Below, one piece after another: positions 15,074-23,199 of a stretch of 64,000 nucleotides of DNA; positions within the stretch are counted from its first letter, which is position 1; each line of letters begins with the position of its first letter. A program made the position numbers and the translations under genes. This DNA comes from UBA5078 sp033721235 (lineage in GTDB: Bacteria > Pseudomonadota > Gammaproteobacteria > Pseudomonadales > Pseudohongiellaceae): positions 372,001 through 436,000 of the forward strand of contig JAWWAY010000001.1 of assembly GCA_033721235.1 (NCBI GenBank). The letters run 5' to 3'. Below the pieces are notes generated by a model that was not told the DNA's origin, searched no databases, and was given only the letters and a program-made list of their open reading frames with translations.

Positions 15074-17356
15074 ATGAGCAAAACCACTTCTTTACAAATC
15101 GAGATTATTGTTAGCGGCATGCATTGTGGTAGCTGCGTTGGGCGTGTAGAAAAGGCGCTTAGCGATGTGGCTGGAGTGCAGACGGCTTCAGTGAATTTAG
15201 CTTCCGGGCGGGCGAATGTCGTTTTAGAGGATGAGGGTAGCCCTTCAAGCGAGACCTTAATAGCGGCTTTAAAACAGGCTGGTTATGATGCCAAGCTTGC
15301 CAAAGATCGTAAGGCCGAAATGCAAGCTAGAGAGCAAGAGCAAGCTAGCCAAATGCGTAGGTTGACTCGTAATTTTTGGCTAGCATTTGCGCTTACCTTA
15401 CCGGTATTTATGCTGGAGATGGGGGCGCATCTCATTCCAGGGTTGGCTCAGCTTATTCATGATTCTCTAGGGGCACGCAACAATCAGTTAATGCAGTTGG
15501 TGCTCACGACAATTGTATTGTTTGGACCTGGTTGGCAGTTTTATCGCCTAGGCGTACCAGCACTAATACGCTTTGCTCCAGATATGAATTCTCTTGTTGC
15601 TATGGGCACATTTACAGCTTGGCTATACTCTACTTTTGCCGTCTTGTTTCCGTCCTTATTTCCCCATGGCAGCGCACATATTTATTTTGAGGCGGCAGCT
15701 GTCATTGTTACTCTAATTTTAATGGGGCGTTTGCTAGAGGCCGGCGCAAAGGGTCGCACTAGTGACGCTATTAGACAGCTGATTAGTCTGCAGCCGGAAA
15801 CTGCCACACTGTACAAGGATGGTAAATGGGAAAGCGTTGCTATAGACACTATCCAGCCTGGAGATTTAATTGCGATTAAACCGGGCGAAAGAATTCCTCT
15901 GGATGGCTCCATTACCGAAGGCGACTCCTATATAGATGAATCCATGCTCACAGGCGAGCCAGTTCCGGTACACAAGAAAGTCGATGATAAGATTGTAGGA
16001 GGAACGGTCAACGGTGCTGGTGCGTTTACATTTCGAGTAGAGCGTATTGGTGAGGAAACCACACTGGCAAAGATTGTTGAGCTTGTTGAGCAGGCTCAAG
16101 GCTCCAAGCTTCCTATTCAAGCGCTTGTAGACAAGGTTAGTCTTTGGTTTGTACCAGCCGTAATAGGCATATCATTCCTTACATTCTTAATATGGCTACT
16201 TGTTCCCAATAGTGAAGGGTTTAGCTTCGCCTTAGTGAAGGCGGTTTCTGTTCTTATAGTGGCCTGCCCTTGTGCCATGGGCCTAGCGACCCCGGTTTCC
16301 ATTATGGTGGCAACAGGCCGCTCCGCTAATTTTGGCGTGTTGTTTAGAAATGGCACTGCTCTGCAAGCACTGAGCAAAGTGACGCGTTTGGCCTTTGACA
16401 AAACGGGCACCCTCACTGAGGGGAAACCATCGGTACGAGATACTATAGTGCAGGAGGGATTCGATGAGCAGTTTGTTATGGAGCTTGTGGCAAGCCTGCA
16501 GCAAAAATCTGAACACCCAATTGCGAAAGCAATTGCAGACTACGCTAAAGAGAATGACTTTAGCCTTCAGCCTGTAGTCGATTTTAAGGCGACTCCTGGC
16601 GTGGGAGTCAGCGGAACAGTTCAAGAACATTTTGTGGAAATTGGCGCTCTTCGTGTTTTTAGTAAACGTGATTGGTGCGATACAGAGATTGAAGCTACGG
16701 TCAGCTCTTTGGCCAAAGAGGCGAAGACGCCTCTGCTGGTGGTTGTTGACGGGCGTTTGGCTTTAATTTTAGCGGTCGCAGACAAAATCAGGGAGACTTC
16801 AGCCTGGACGATACAACAGCTTAAGACTTTAGGAATAAGCAGTGCGATGGTAACGGGCGATAGCCGCGACACCGCACAAAGTATTGCCGCTACATTGGAA
16901 ATAGATGAGGTGACGGCAGAGGTGTTGCCACAGGATAAAGTAAAAGCCTTGGAGCACATGAAAGGCGATGGGGTTTTTCTAGGTTTTGTGGGCGATGGTA
17001 TTAATGACGCCCCTGCTCTAGCCGCAGCAGACATCGGTTTTGCGATGGGCGGCGGAACAGACATAGCTATAGAGAGTGCAGATGTTGTGCTAATGAATGA
17101 TGATCTTGCGGCAGTGCTCAATGCAGTGCGTCTGGCAAAAGCTACCATGAAAAATATTCATGAGAATTTGTTTTGGGCATTTGCCTACAATATTGCATTG
17201 ATACCTCTTGCCGCTGGTGTCTTCTATCCTTCTTTCGGCATTGCGCTGTCGCCTGTCTTTGCAGCAGGCGCTATGGCACTATCAAGTGTCTTTGTACTAT
17301 TGAATGCTTTAAGACTAAAACGTTTTCAACAATTAAGTATGAGGAGCGAAAATTGA
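15074..17356 (+). CDS. copA: Copper-exporting P1B-type ATPase CopA
   Basis: This 760-residue P-type ATPase pumps Cu(I) from cytoplasm to periplasm. An N-terminal HMA domain (about 7-70) carries GMHCGSC with Cys18 and Cys21. Later come the TGE actuator (MLTGEPVPV), the intramembrane CPC motif (ACPCAMGLATP), the phosphorylation motif DKTGTLTEG, HP-locus SEHPIAKAI and GDGINDAPALAAAD. About eight membrane segments are visible. The frame is open from 15029, but the ATG at 15074 has GAGG upstream and gives the normal HMA start. A CueR-type promoter lies directly upstream. The stop overlaps the cueR start codon. Confidence 0.94.
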   Translation: MSKTTSLQIEIIVSGMHCGSCVGRVEKALSDVAGVQTASVNLASGRANVVLEDEGSPSSETLIAALKQAGYDAKLAKDRKAEMQAREQEQASQMRRLTRNFWLAFALTLPVFMLEMGAHLIPGLAQLIHDSLGARNNQLMQLVLTTIVLFGPGWQFYRLGVPALIRFAPDMNSLVAMGTFTAWLYSTFAVLFPSLFPHGSAHIYFEAAAVIVTLILMGRLLEAGAKGRTSDAIRQLISLQPETATLYKDGKWESVAIDTIQPGDLIAIKPGERIPLDGSITEGDSYIDESMLTGEPVPVHKKVDDKIVGGTVNGAGAFTFRVERIGEETTLAKIVELVEQAQGSKLPIQALVDKVSLWFVPAVIGISFLTFLIWLLVPNSEGFSFALVKAVSVLIVACPCAMGLATPVSIMVATGRSANFGVLFRNGTALQALSKVTRLAFDKTGTLTEGKPSVRDTIVQEGFDEQFVMELVASLQQKSEHPIAKAIADYAKENDFSLQPVVDFKATPGVGVSGTVQEHFVEIGALRVFSKRDWCDTEIEATVSSLAKEAKTPLLVVVDGRLALILAVADKIRETSAWTIQQLKTLGISSAMVTGDSRDTAQSIAATLEIDEVTAEVLPQDKVKALEHMKGDGVFLGFVGDGINDAPALAAADIGFAMGGGTDIAIESADVVLMNDDLAAVLNAVRLAKATMKNIHENLFWAFAYNIALIPLAAGVFYPSFGIALSPVFAAGAMALSSVFVLLNALRLKRFQQLSMRSEN

Positions 17357-17790
17357 ACAAAGATCACCGGAACAGTGTTAATGCTTCCCTGACGGACTAC
17401 TGTTCTATTGGTGAGGCGTCCAAACGCTCGGGTATTAGCGCTAAGATGATTCGCTACTATGAAAGCACTGGTCTCATTAAAGACGTTAAACGCACTCAGT
17501 CAAATTACCGCTATTACAGTGAGCAAGATGTTCGACAATTACAATTCTTAAAAAGTGCTAGAGATTTGGGTTTTTCTAGTGAGCAAATGGTTCAGCTCGT
17601 AACTTTGTGGAATGACAGCAGTCGCAGTAATGTTGAAGTGAAAAAATTGGCGCTAGTTCACGTCGAGGAGATAGACAAGCGCATGCTTGAGCTGCAAAGC
17701 ATGCGTAATGCCTTAATGGAGATGGTTAAGCAATGCCATGGGGATGGCAAGCCCGAGTGTCCAATTCTTGATGGTATCGCCAAGCGCTAA
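17353..17790 (+). CDS. cueR: MerR-family Cu(I)-responsive regulator CueR
   Basis: This 145-residue regulator starts at TTG 17353, which has GAGGAG (17341-17346) six bases upstream and overlaps the copA stop as TTGA. No ATG fits. The helix-turn-helix reads SIGEASKRSGISAKMIRYYE, followed by the RYY wing and a dimer helix. Near the C-terminus C-HGDGKPE-C (Cys128 and Cys136) has the seven-residue spacing of the CueR Cu(I) loop, followed by PIL. It would activate copA from the 19-bp-spacer promoter when Cu(I) rises. It converges with gor, their stop codons overlapping by a few bases. Confidence 0.88.
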   Translation: MNKDHRNSVNASLTDYCSIGEASKRSGISAKMIRYYESTGLIKDVKRTQSNYRYYSEQDVRQLQFLKSARDLGFSSEQMVQLVTLWNDSSRSNVEVKKLALVHVEEIDKRMLELQSMRNALMEMVKQCHGDGKPECPILDGIAKR

Positions 17791-19139
17791 ACAGGGGTTC
17801 TCATAGTAACAAACTCCTCTGCCGAGCTCGGATGAATACCAATAGTATTATCGAAATCTTGCTTCGTTGCGCCTGCCTTAATGGCAATAGCGATGCCTTG
17901 GATTATCTCGGCGGAATCCGCGCCTAGCATGTGAGCGCCAATAACTTTATCGGTACTGGCATCTACAATAAGCTTCATAAAGGTCTTCTCTTCCCTTTTA
18001 CTTAATGTGTGCTTTAGCGCTCTAAACTTACTCTTGAATACTTTAATGTCTGTGTATTGTTCTCTCGCTGTTTTCTCATCAAGACCAACGGTTGCGATAT
18101 TTGGATGGGAAAAAATAGCCGTAGGAATATTACTATAATCCATTCTTTTACCGTCTTCTGCGTATAGACGGTTCACGAGTATTTGCCCTTCAGCTAGCGC
18201 TACAGGAGTTAAGGCCATACGATTAATAACATCGCCTACTGCAAAAATATTATCTACCTGCGTGCAAAATTCTTCATCAACCTCCACAGCGCCTTTTTTA
18301 TTCACAGTTACTGCAAGCTTGTCTAAACCTAGGCCTTTGGTGTTGGGAATTCGTCCCGTTGCATACAGCACACAGTCAGTCTCAAGTGTGGAACCATTGT
18401 TTAATTCACACACTAAAGCGCCGTTTGAATTTTTTTCAATTGAAGTGATTTCTGTATTGAGTTTTAACTCAGCATAGCGAGACATCTCATCAATGAGTAA
18501 CTCCCCCAGTTCAGCATCAAACTCTTTGAGTAGCTTGCTGCCTCGATGAATAAGAGTTGTCTCAACCCCTAGACCAGCCATAATGCCAGCAAACTCGACG
18601 GCGATATAGCCAGCGCCCACAATGCATATACGCTCAGGTAAACTCTCTAACGCAAAGGCCTCATTGGAAGTGATGGCATGTTCACTGCCGGGAAATTCAG
18701 GTACGAATGGAGTGCCACCAGTGGCAATAAGAATACGCTGCGCAGTAATATTTTGGTCGCCCACCTTTAAAGTATGCTCGTCTACAAAGCTGGCGAAGTG
18801 GCTGAAAATCTCCACCCCAGAATTTTCTAACAAGCCTTGATAAATACCATTTAGTCGCAGTATCTCTGTATCTTTGTTCTGCTTTAAGGTTTGCCAATTC
18901 ATCTTTGGCCTTACGTCTTGCTCCCAGCCATAAGATTGAGCGTCTTCGAAATCAGCACTGTAGTGGGATGCGTAGCTGAACAACTTCTTGGGTATACAGC
19001 CAACATTGACGCAAGTACCGCCTAATCTCTCCCCTTCGGCAAGCCCTACTCTGGCGCCTAGAGTCGCAGCCACACGAGCAGCCCTCACGCCGCCGCTGCC
19101 GCCGCCAATTACAAATAGGTCGTAGTCAAAATCGCTCAA
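17787..19139 (-). CDS. gor: Glutathione reductase
   Basis: This 450-residue flavoenzyme reduces glutathione disulfide with NADPH. It has an FAD Rossmann motif (VIGGGSGGVRAARVA), the redox pair GGTCVNVGC (Cys43 and Cys48), an NADPH motif (IVGAGYIAVEFAG) and the C-terminal HPSSAEEF with the catalytic His. The frame is open back to 19316, but that extension is translated from palindromic repeats. I chose TTG 19139, which has AGGAAGGA about five bases upstream and gives the family N-terminus SDFDYDLFVIGG. An ATG overlapping this site is out of frame and stops at once. Glutathione buffers cytoplasmic Cu(I), so its place beside copA-cueR makes sense. Confidence 0.92.
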   Translation of the reverse strand: MSDFDYDLFVIGGGSGGVRAARVAATLGARVGLAEGERLGGTCVNVGCIPKKLFSYASHYSADFEDAQSYGWEQDVRPKMNWQTLKQNKDTEILRLNGIYQGLLENSGVEIFSHFASFVDEHTLKVGDQNITAQRILIATGGTPFVPEFPGSEHAITSNEAFALESLPERICIVGAGYIAVEFAGIMAGLGVETTLIHRGSKLLKEFDAELGELLIDEMSRYAELKLNTEITSIEKNSNGALVCELNNGSTLETDCVLYATGRIPNTKGLGLDKLAVTVNKKGAVEVDEEFCTQVDNIFAVGDVINRMALTPVALAEGQILVNRLYAEDGKRMDYSNIPTAIFSHPNIATVGLDEKTAREQYTDIKVFKSKFRALKHTLSKREEKTFMKLIVDASTDKVIGAHMLGADSAEIIQGIAIAIKAGATKQDFDNTIGIHPSSAEEFVTMRTPV

Positions 19140-19254
19140 ATCATTCCTTCCTGTTGCTGCGGTCAATATTTCTAAGTTTGGGTTTCTTAAATCATAGAGG
19201 CTATGATCGCAGAAATTGTTACACCATTGAACAGCTTCGCAGTAACTGATAAGT

Positions 19255-19299
19255 GGGGTCAGACCCCGATTTAAATGAGAGTACTTGGGGTCAGACCCC
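19255..19299. repeat. Palindrome pair 3 (REP-like doublet)
   Basis: Two copies of GGGGTCAGACCCC (19255-19267 and 19287-19299) are in the same orientation by the central base, starting 32 bases apart. They lie upstream of gor. Confidence 0.85.
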
Positions 19300-19375
19300 G
19301 TGCAAAGGTTTAGCAAAAGCGAGTGTAGGCTCAGTAGTTTAGCGGCTTTGGCGCTGAATTGCTTCGTGTGAATTT

Positions 19376-19420
19376 GGGGTCAGACCCCGATTGATGGTGG
19401 TGAATTTGGGGTCTGACCCC
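19376..19420. repeat. Palindrome pair 4 (REP-like doublet)
   Basis: GGGGTCAGACCCC (19376-19388) and GGGGTCTGACCCC (19408-19420) start 32 bases apart in opposite orientation, between gor and alkB. Confidence 0.85.
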
Positions 19421-19449
19421 AAAATATTCAAAATATTGGGAGGGTTTGG

Positions 19450-20082
19450 GTGAGTGGTTCTATGGGGCAGTCGGATTTGTTTTCGCTTGGTGGGGATGAG
19501 GCCATTGTGCGGGATATTCCTAATGGGCGTTTGATCTACTTTCCGAATGCTTTCGCTGCGCTTGAGGCGGATGGGCATGAAGAGAGCTTAACGCGAGCGG
19601 TATCTTGGCAGCAGGATGAGATTAAGATTGCTGGCAAAACTATTGCGATCCCGCGCTTGCAGTGTTTACTCGGAGATGGGCTCATCCCCTACTCCTATTC
19701 CGGCATCACCATTGCCCCAAAACCTTTCCCGGAGGCGGCTAAGCAGATATTACAGCGCATTGAGCGGTTAAGTGATCATCGCTTCAATGTGGCGCTCGCA
19801 AATCTTTATCGTGACCAAAATGACAGTGTGGACTGGCATAGTGATGATGAGAAGTCATTGGGGGTAAATCCCGTGATTGCCTCTGCCAGCTTTGGCGCAG
19901 TCAGGCGCTTCGAACTGCGGCATCGTTATGATAAGAGTGCTCCGCGGCAAAAGATTGAGCTTGCGCACGGTAGCTTATTGATTATGGAGGGCGAAACTCA
20001 ACACTACTGGCATCATCGCCTGCCGAAGCTGAGTCGCCCTTGCGGCCCTCGTATTAACCTGACCTTTCGTCAACTTGTGTAA
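19450..20082 (+). CDS. alkB: AlkB-like 2-oxoglutarate/Fe(II) dioxygenase
   Basis: This 210-residue oxygenase belongs to the AlkB family, which removes alkyl lesions from DNA or RNA bases by oxidative demethylation. The Fe(II) ligands are His130 and Asp132 (DSVDWHSDD) and probably His189 (QHYWHHRLP). RINLTFR supplies the 2-oxoglutarate arginines 201 and 207. The pattern is closer to ALKBH2/3-type proteins than to E. coli AlkB. GTG 19450 is preceded by GGGAGGG with five-base spacing. The ATG at 19462 is too far from that site. It lies just past the last palindrome. Confidence 0.88.
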   Translation: MSGSMGQSDLFSLGGDEAIVRDIPNGRLIYFPNAFAALEADGHEESLTRAVSWQQDEIKIAGKTIAIPRLQCLLGDGLIPYSYSGITIAPKPFPEAAKQILQRIERLSDHRFNVALANLYRDQNDSVDWHSDDEKSLGVNPVIASASFGAVRRFELRHRYDKSAPRQKIELAHGSLLIMEGETQHYWHHRLPKLSRPCGPRINLTFRQLV

Positions 20083-20125
20083 TAATACGCGATCAATATT
20101 TTTCTGAGTTCAGGATTCGAACACT

Positions 20126-21265
20126 TTGCATCATTTCGACCTTTGTATTATTGGAGCCGGTGTATGCGGGCTAAGCATAGCGCGGCACTTTGCTAATGGG
20201 ACACCGCAAAACTTTTCTATACTGGTTTTAGAGAAAAACGCGGGCTTCGGAGAAGAGACCAGCTCGCGCAATAGTGAGGTGATTCACGGAGGAATCTACT
20301 ATCCGCCAGGGTCACTAAAGGCTCAGTTATGTGTAGAGGGCAAAGACCTGCTCTATAAGTATTGTGAGCAGTTTCATGTGCCTCATAGACGACTCGGTAA
20401 ACTGATAGTGGCCGCCGATTCACAAGCTGCAGAACTGGAACGCATAGCGCTAAATGCGCGTTCTAACGGTGTAGATGATCTAGAACTCCTAAGCTCTGCT
20501 CAGCTCAATGCCTTAGAGCCTTCTGTATCGGCTGCTCACGCGCTCTTGTCACCGTCGACGGGCATAATTGACAGTCATGAGTTTATGCGCTCCCTAGAGG
20601 CTCAGGGGAGCTTAAAAGGTGTCCAGTATAGTTATCTTACTAGCGTACAGGAGCTTAGACAGTCTCCTAAGGGCTTTCATGTCCTAGTGGAAACTGGGCC
20701 AGAAGCCCATAAAGAAGCTTTTCGCTTTAGCTGCTCGCGTCTAGTCAATGCTGGCGGCCTACATGCCCAGAGCATAGCGAAGAGAATTGAAGGAGTAGTC
20801 CACAGTAGTATTCCATCACTGCATTTGGCCAGAGGGCACTATTTCTCATTAATGGGCAAGGCCCCCTTCTCGCATTTGATCTATCCAGTACCCGAAGCTA
20901 ATCAACAGGGCCTGGGCATTCACGCAACCCTTGATATGGGCGGGCAAGTGCGCTTCGGGCCTGACGTAGAGTATTTAGAGGCTATTGATTACCAAGTAGA
21001 CGAAAGGCGTAAGCAAGGCTTTTTAGAGGCGATACAACGCTATTATCCCGCAATCGAAGCAAGACAATTGATTCCAGCCTATTCGGGAATTCGGCCTAAG
21101 CTAAGCGCCGCTGGCGAGCCTGCCCGAGACTTTGTGGTACAGGGCGAGCGAGAACACGGCGTAAAGGGTTTAATACAGTTATTTGGAATAGAGTCGCCGG
21201 GGCTAACAGCAAGTCTTGCTCTAGCCCGGCATGTGTTCGAATGTGAAGAGCTCGCTTTGGATTAG
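20126..21265 (+). CDS. FAD-dependent oxidoreductase, L-2-hydroxyglutarate oxidase-like
   Basis: This 379-residue DAO-family flavoprotein has a dinucleotide motif GAGVCGLSIARHF (residues 9-21) and the segment NSEVIHGGIYYPPGSLKA, typical of the L-2-hydroxyglutarate dehydrogenase/LhgO group. A C-terminal PAYSGIRPKL segment is also conserved in that group. It would oxidise a small 2-hydroxy acid and pass electrons to oxygen or quinone. The substrate is inferred. The start is TTG 20126, with CAGGA about 11 bases upstream; no ATG is near. It is convergent with the DUF411 gene, overlapping by four bases. Confidence 0.82.
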   Translation: MHHFDLCIIGAGVCGLSIARHFANGTPQNFSILVLEKNAGFGEETSSRNSEVIHGGIYYPPGSLKAQLCVEGKDLLYKYCEQFHVPHRRLGKLIVAADSQAAELERIALNARSNGVDDLELLSSAQLNALEPSVSAAHALLSPSTGIIDSHEFMRSLEAQGSLKGVQYSYLTSVQELRQSPKGFHVLVETGPEAHKEAFRFSCSRLVNAGGLHAQSIAKRIEGVVHSSIPSLHLARGHYFSLMGKAPFSHLIYPVPEANQQGLGIHATLDMGGQVRFGPDVEYLEAIDYQVDERRKQGFLEAIQRYYPAIEARQLIPAYSGIRPKLSAAGEPARDFVVQGEREHGVKGLIQLFGIESPGLTASLALARHVFECEELALD

Positions 21266-21783
21266 TATTGCTCCTCAGGGCTTGCCACATGAGCGAATAG
21301 GCTACTACTGCCATCTTTGTTCAGTACTAACACGTCATAGGCCTGAAACTGGTCGCCAACTTCCATGCCTGGGCTGCCGACAGGCATGCCAGGAACCGCT
21401 AAGCCTAGGGCATCTGCGGGTGGATTGGCCAAGAATTGTTGTACCAGTTTAGCTGGAATATGCCCTTCGAAGACATAGCCTTCATTAGACACCGCCGTAT
21501 GGCAAGACTGGTATTCCGGCTTGATGCCTAAACGCAGTTTTGCGCCGTTGAGATCTGCTGGGTGGCTGATTTGGGCGGTAAAGCCATTTTCCTGTGCGTG
21601 ATCTACCCATCCGCTGCAACACATGCACGTGGGGCTCTTGAGCACGTCTAACTGCACTAATGCAGTATCGGCCTCTACTGGCTCTGCGGCGCTACTACTC
21701 TCATTCTGGCACGCTTGGAGAGTAAGGCCGAAAAGCACCCAAATAGCCATTTGTTTGATTGAACTGGAAGCCAAGCTAAGCAT
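21262..21783 (-). CDS. DUF411 lipoprotein, copper-associated
   Basis: This 173-residue protein begins with a lipoprotein signal (LTLQAC, lipid-modified Cys25) and then a DUF411 domain. Key residues are the CMCC cluster (Cys53, 55, 56) followed by SGW, and Cys94-His95 in SCHTA. The segment HIPAKLVQQFLANPPADALGLAVPGMP is typical of this family. DUF411 proteins are often found in copper or silver resistance loci, and the thiols suit metal binding in the periplasm. It is about 2 kb from the copA-cueR-gor cassette, so a common copper role is plausible but not shown. Confidence 0.8.
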   Translation of the reverse strand: MLSLASSSIKQMAIWVLFGLTLQACQNESSSAAEPVEADTALVQLDVLKSPTCMCCSGWVDHAQENGFTAQISHPADLNGAKLRLGIKPEYQSCHTAVSNEGYVFEGHIPAKLVQQFLANPPADALGLAVPGMPVGSPGMEVGDQFQAYDVLVLNKDGSSSLFAHVASPEEQY

Positions 21784-21790
21784 ATTTACC

Positions 21791-22156
21791 TCACATCGTA
21801 TGGGTTTGTTTGTCCGAGTTTAATTGTCCTGCCAGAATGTCTTCTATTTTTTGTCTAACATTGCCATCGTCATCTTTAAATTGAATGCCGATACCAGAGG
21901 CTCTATTGCTCTGAGCGCCCCTTGGAGTGATCCACACAACGGTACCGGCAACGGGAATGCGCTCGATGTCGTCCATTAAGCGCAATAACATAAAGACTTC
22001 ACTCCCAATATCGTAGACTTTCGTTGTCGGGATAAACAGACCGCCATTCTTAACAAAAGGCATATAAGCAGCGTAAAGCACTGATTTGTCTTTAATTGTT
22101 AAAGATAAAATACCGTGTTTGCTGGTGTTATTATTGGCGGCTTCTAAAGTCTTCAT
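21791..22156 (-). CDS. pilZ: PilZ-domain protein
   Basis: This 121-residue single-domain PilZ protein follows holB by 2 bases, the conserved pilZ-holB-tmk arrangement of gammaproteobacteria in which PilZ is needed for type IV pilus assembly. I see a beta-barrel fold with ILSLTIKDKSVLYAAY, VAGTVVWITPRGA and GIGIQFKDD. The N-terminal c-di-GMP-binding RxxxR motif is absent, as in Pseudomonas PilZ itself, so direct c-di-GMP binding is unlikely. No pilus structural genes are in the window. Confidence 0.85.
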   Translation of the reverse strand: MKTLEAANNNTSKHGILSLTIKDKSVLYAAYMPFVKNGGLFIPTTKVYDIGSEVFMLLRLMDDIERIPVAGTVVWITPRGAQSNRASGIGIQFKDDDGNVRQKIEDILAGQLNSDKQTHTM

Positions 22157-22158
22157 AA

Positions 22159-23199
22159 TTACGAATTCACTACCACTGCGTTTTGGCGGCTTAGCCCCTG
22201 CAGTTTAATAAAGAGATCCTCCAAGACCAACTGGGCATTTGGGTTGGAGCCACTGCTTAACTGTCTCTGTGCCTTCACTAGTTCATTGTAAAGGGAAAAC
22301 AGCGCTTTGGCCTGCTCATCTGCTAAATTTGTACGTAAATTAAGCGTATTAGCAAACTCAGACAGTGCCTTATCGTGCACGAGTGCCATATTAGCGCTGA
22401 GTTGAGCCTTTATGAGGGTGCTTATCCACAGTAGCATTAATCTTATCGTATCGCCCGCATTGGTCTTGGCTAGGTCGCGCGCTATTTTACTGGGGCTCTG
22501 GGCCTGTTTAGCGATATCGAGCAAGGCACCTGCTATCTTGCTCAGGCTCTCTTTGAGGCCTGACTCGTGCATCTCATAGGCGCTCATAGGCCTATCCATT
22601 GCAAGTTCTAATAATAGATTAGCCTCATTTTCGGAAAGCTCCAGCTCATGGCTTAGCCACTGCAGGGATTGAGATTTAGTGGGCTTACCTACCCGTAGTG
22701 TCTGCGCGCGGCTAGAGATGGTAGGCAGAACCGCTTTGGGCCTATCGCTTAGCAGTAGGAATAAAACGCCAGCGGGCGGCTCCTCTAAGCCCTTTAGCAG
22801 GGCGTTGGCAGAACTAATACCTAGGTTTTCGGCACTATCGAGAATGATCACCCGACGCCCAAAGGCGTGAGAGCTAGTTTCTAGAAACTTACGCAGTTCA
22901 CGAATTTGATCCACGCCAATCTGCTTGGAATTGCCCTGGGGCGACAGATTATAAAGATCGGGGTGGTTACCAGAGGCATTGAGTTTGCAAGCGTTACACT
23001 CGCCGCAAGCTCGGTATTGCACAGGCTGGCTGCACAGTAGCGCGTGCGCTAGAAATTTAGCAAAGTGACTCTTTCCCGTATCGGCCTCTGCAGCCAGTAT
23101 ATAGGCGTGGGACAGGCTATCGCGCTCTAGTTGCTCTGTGATGTGCTGCCAGGCCTTGGTATGCCATTGCAATGGCTCTTGAAGAAGGCTATCACTCAT
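22159..23199 (-). CDS. holB: DNA polymerase III subunit delta'
   Basis: This 346-residue clamp-loader subunit has an AAA+ core with a degenerate P-loop (AEADTGKSHF), a four-Cys zinc module (C-GEC-NAC with an earlier Cys), the ILDSAENLGISSANALLKGLEEPP-type sensor region and SSRAQT. Delta' is part of the gamma complex that opens and loads the beta clamp. The start overlaps the tmk stop by four bases, so the two are co-translated. Length and gene order are normal. Confidence 0.92.
   Translation of the reverse strand: MSDSLLQEPLQWHTKAWQHITEQLERDSLSHAYILAAEADTGKSHFAKFLAHALLCSQPVQYRACGECNACKLNASGNHPDLYNLSPQGNSKQIGVDQIRELRKFLETSSHAFGRRVIILDSAENLGISSANALLKGLEEPPAGVLFLLLSDRPKAVLPTISSRAQTLRVGKPTKSQSLQWLSHELELSENEANLLLELAMDRPMSAYEMHESGLKESLSKIAGALLDIAKQAQSPSKIARDLAKTNAGDTIRLMLLWISTLIKAQLSANMALVHDKALSEFANTLNLRTNLADEQAKALFSLYNELVKAQRQLSSGSNPNAQLVLEDLFIKLQGLSRQNAVVVNS

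Noticed and set aside
17173..17352. Extended N-terminus of cueR
   Set aside because: It overlaps the last 60 codons of copA in another frame and lacks a ribosome site; GAGGAG supports TTG 17353.
19140..19316. N-terminal extension of gor
   Set aside because: The residues are translated from palindromes and resemble no glutathione reductase; the ribosome site supports TTG 19139.
14839..19420. Clustered short repeats as a possible CRISPR array
   Set aside because: The units are 13-bp palindromes in two separated clusters, in pairs, with irregular gaps between pairs and no cas genes. They fit REP-like elements, not CRISPR.
19339..19578. Minus-strand reading frame across palindrome pair 4
   Set aside because: It is composed largely of repeat sequence and the antisense of alkB, with no ribosome site or family resemblance.
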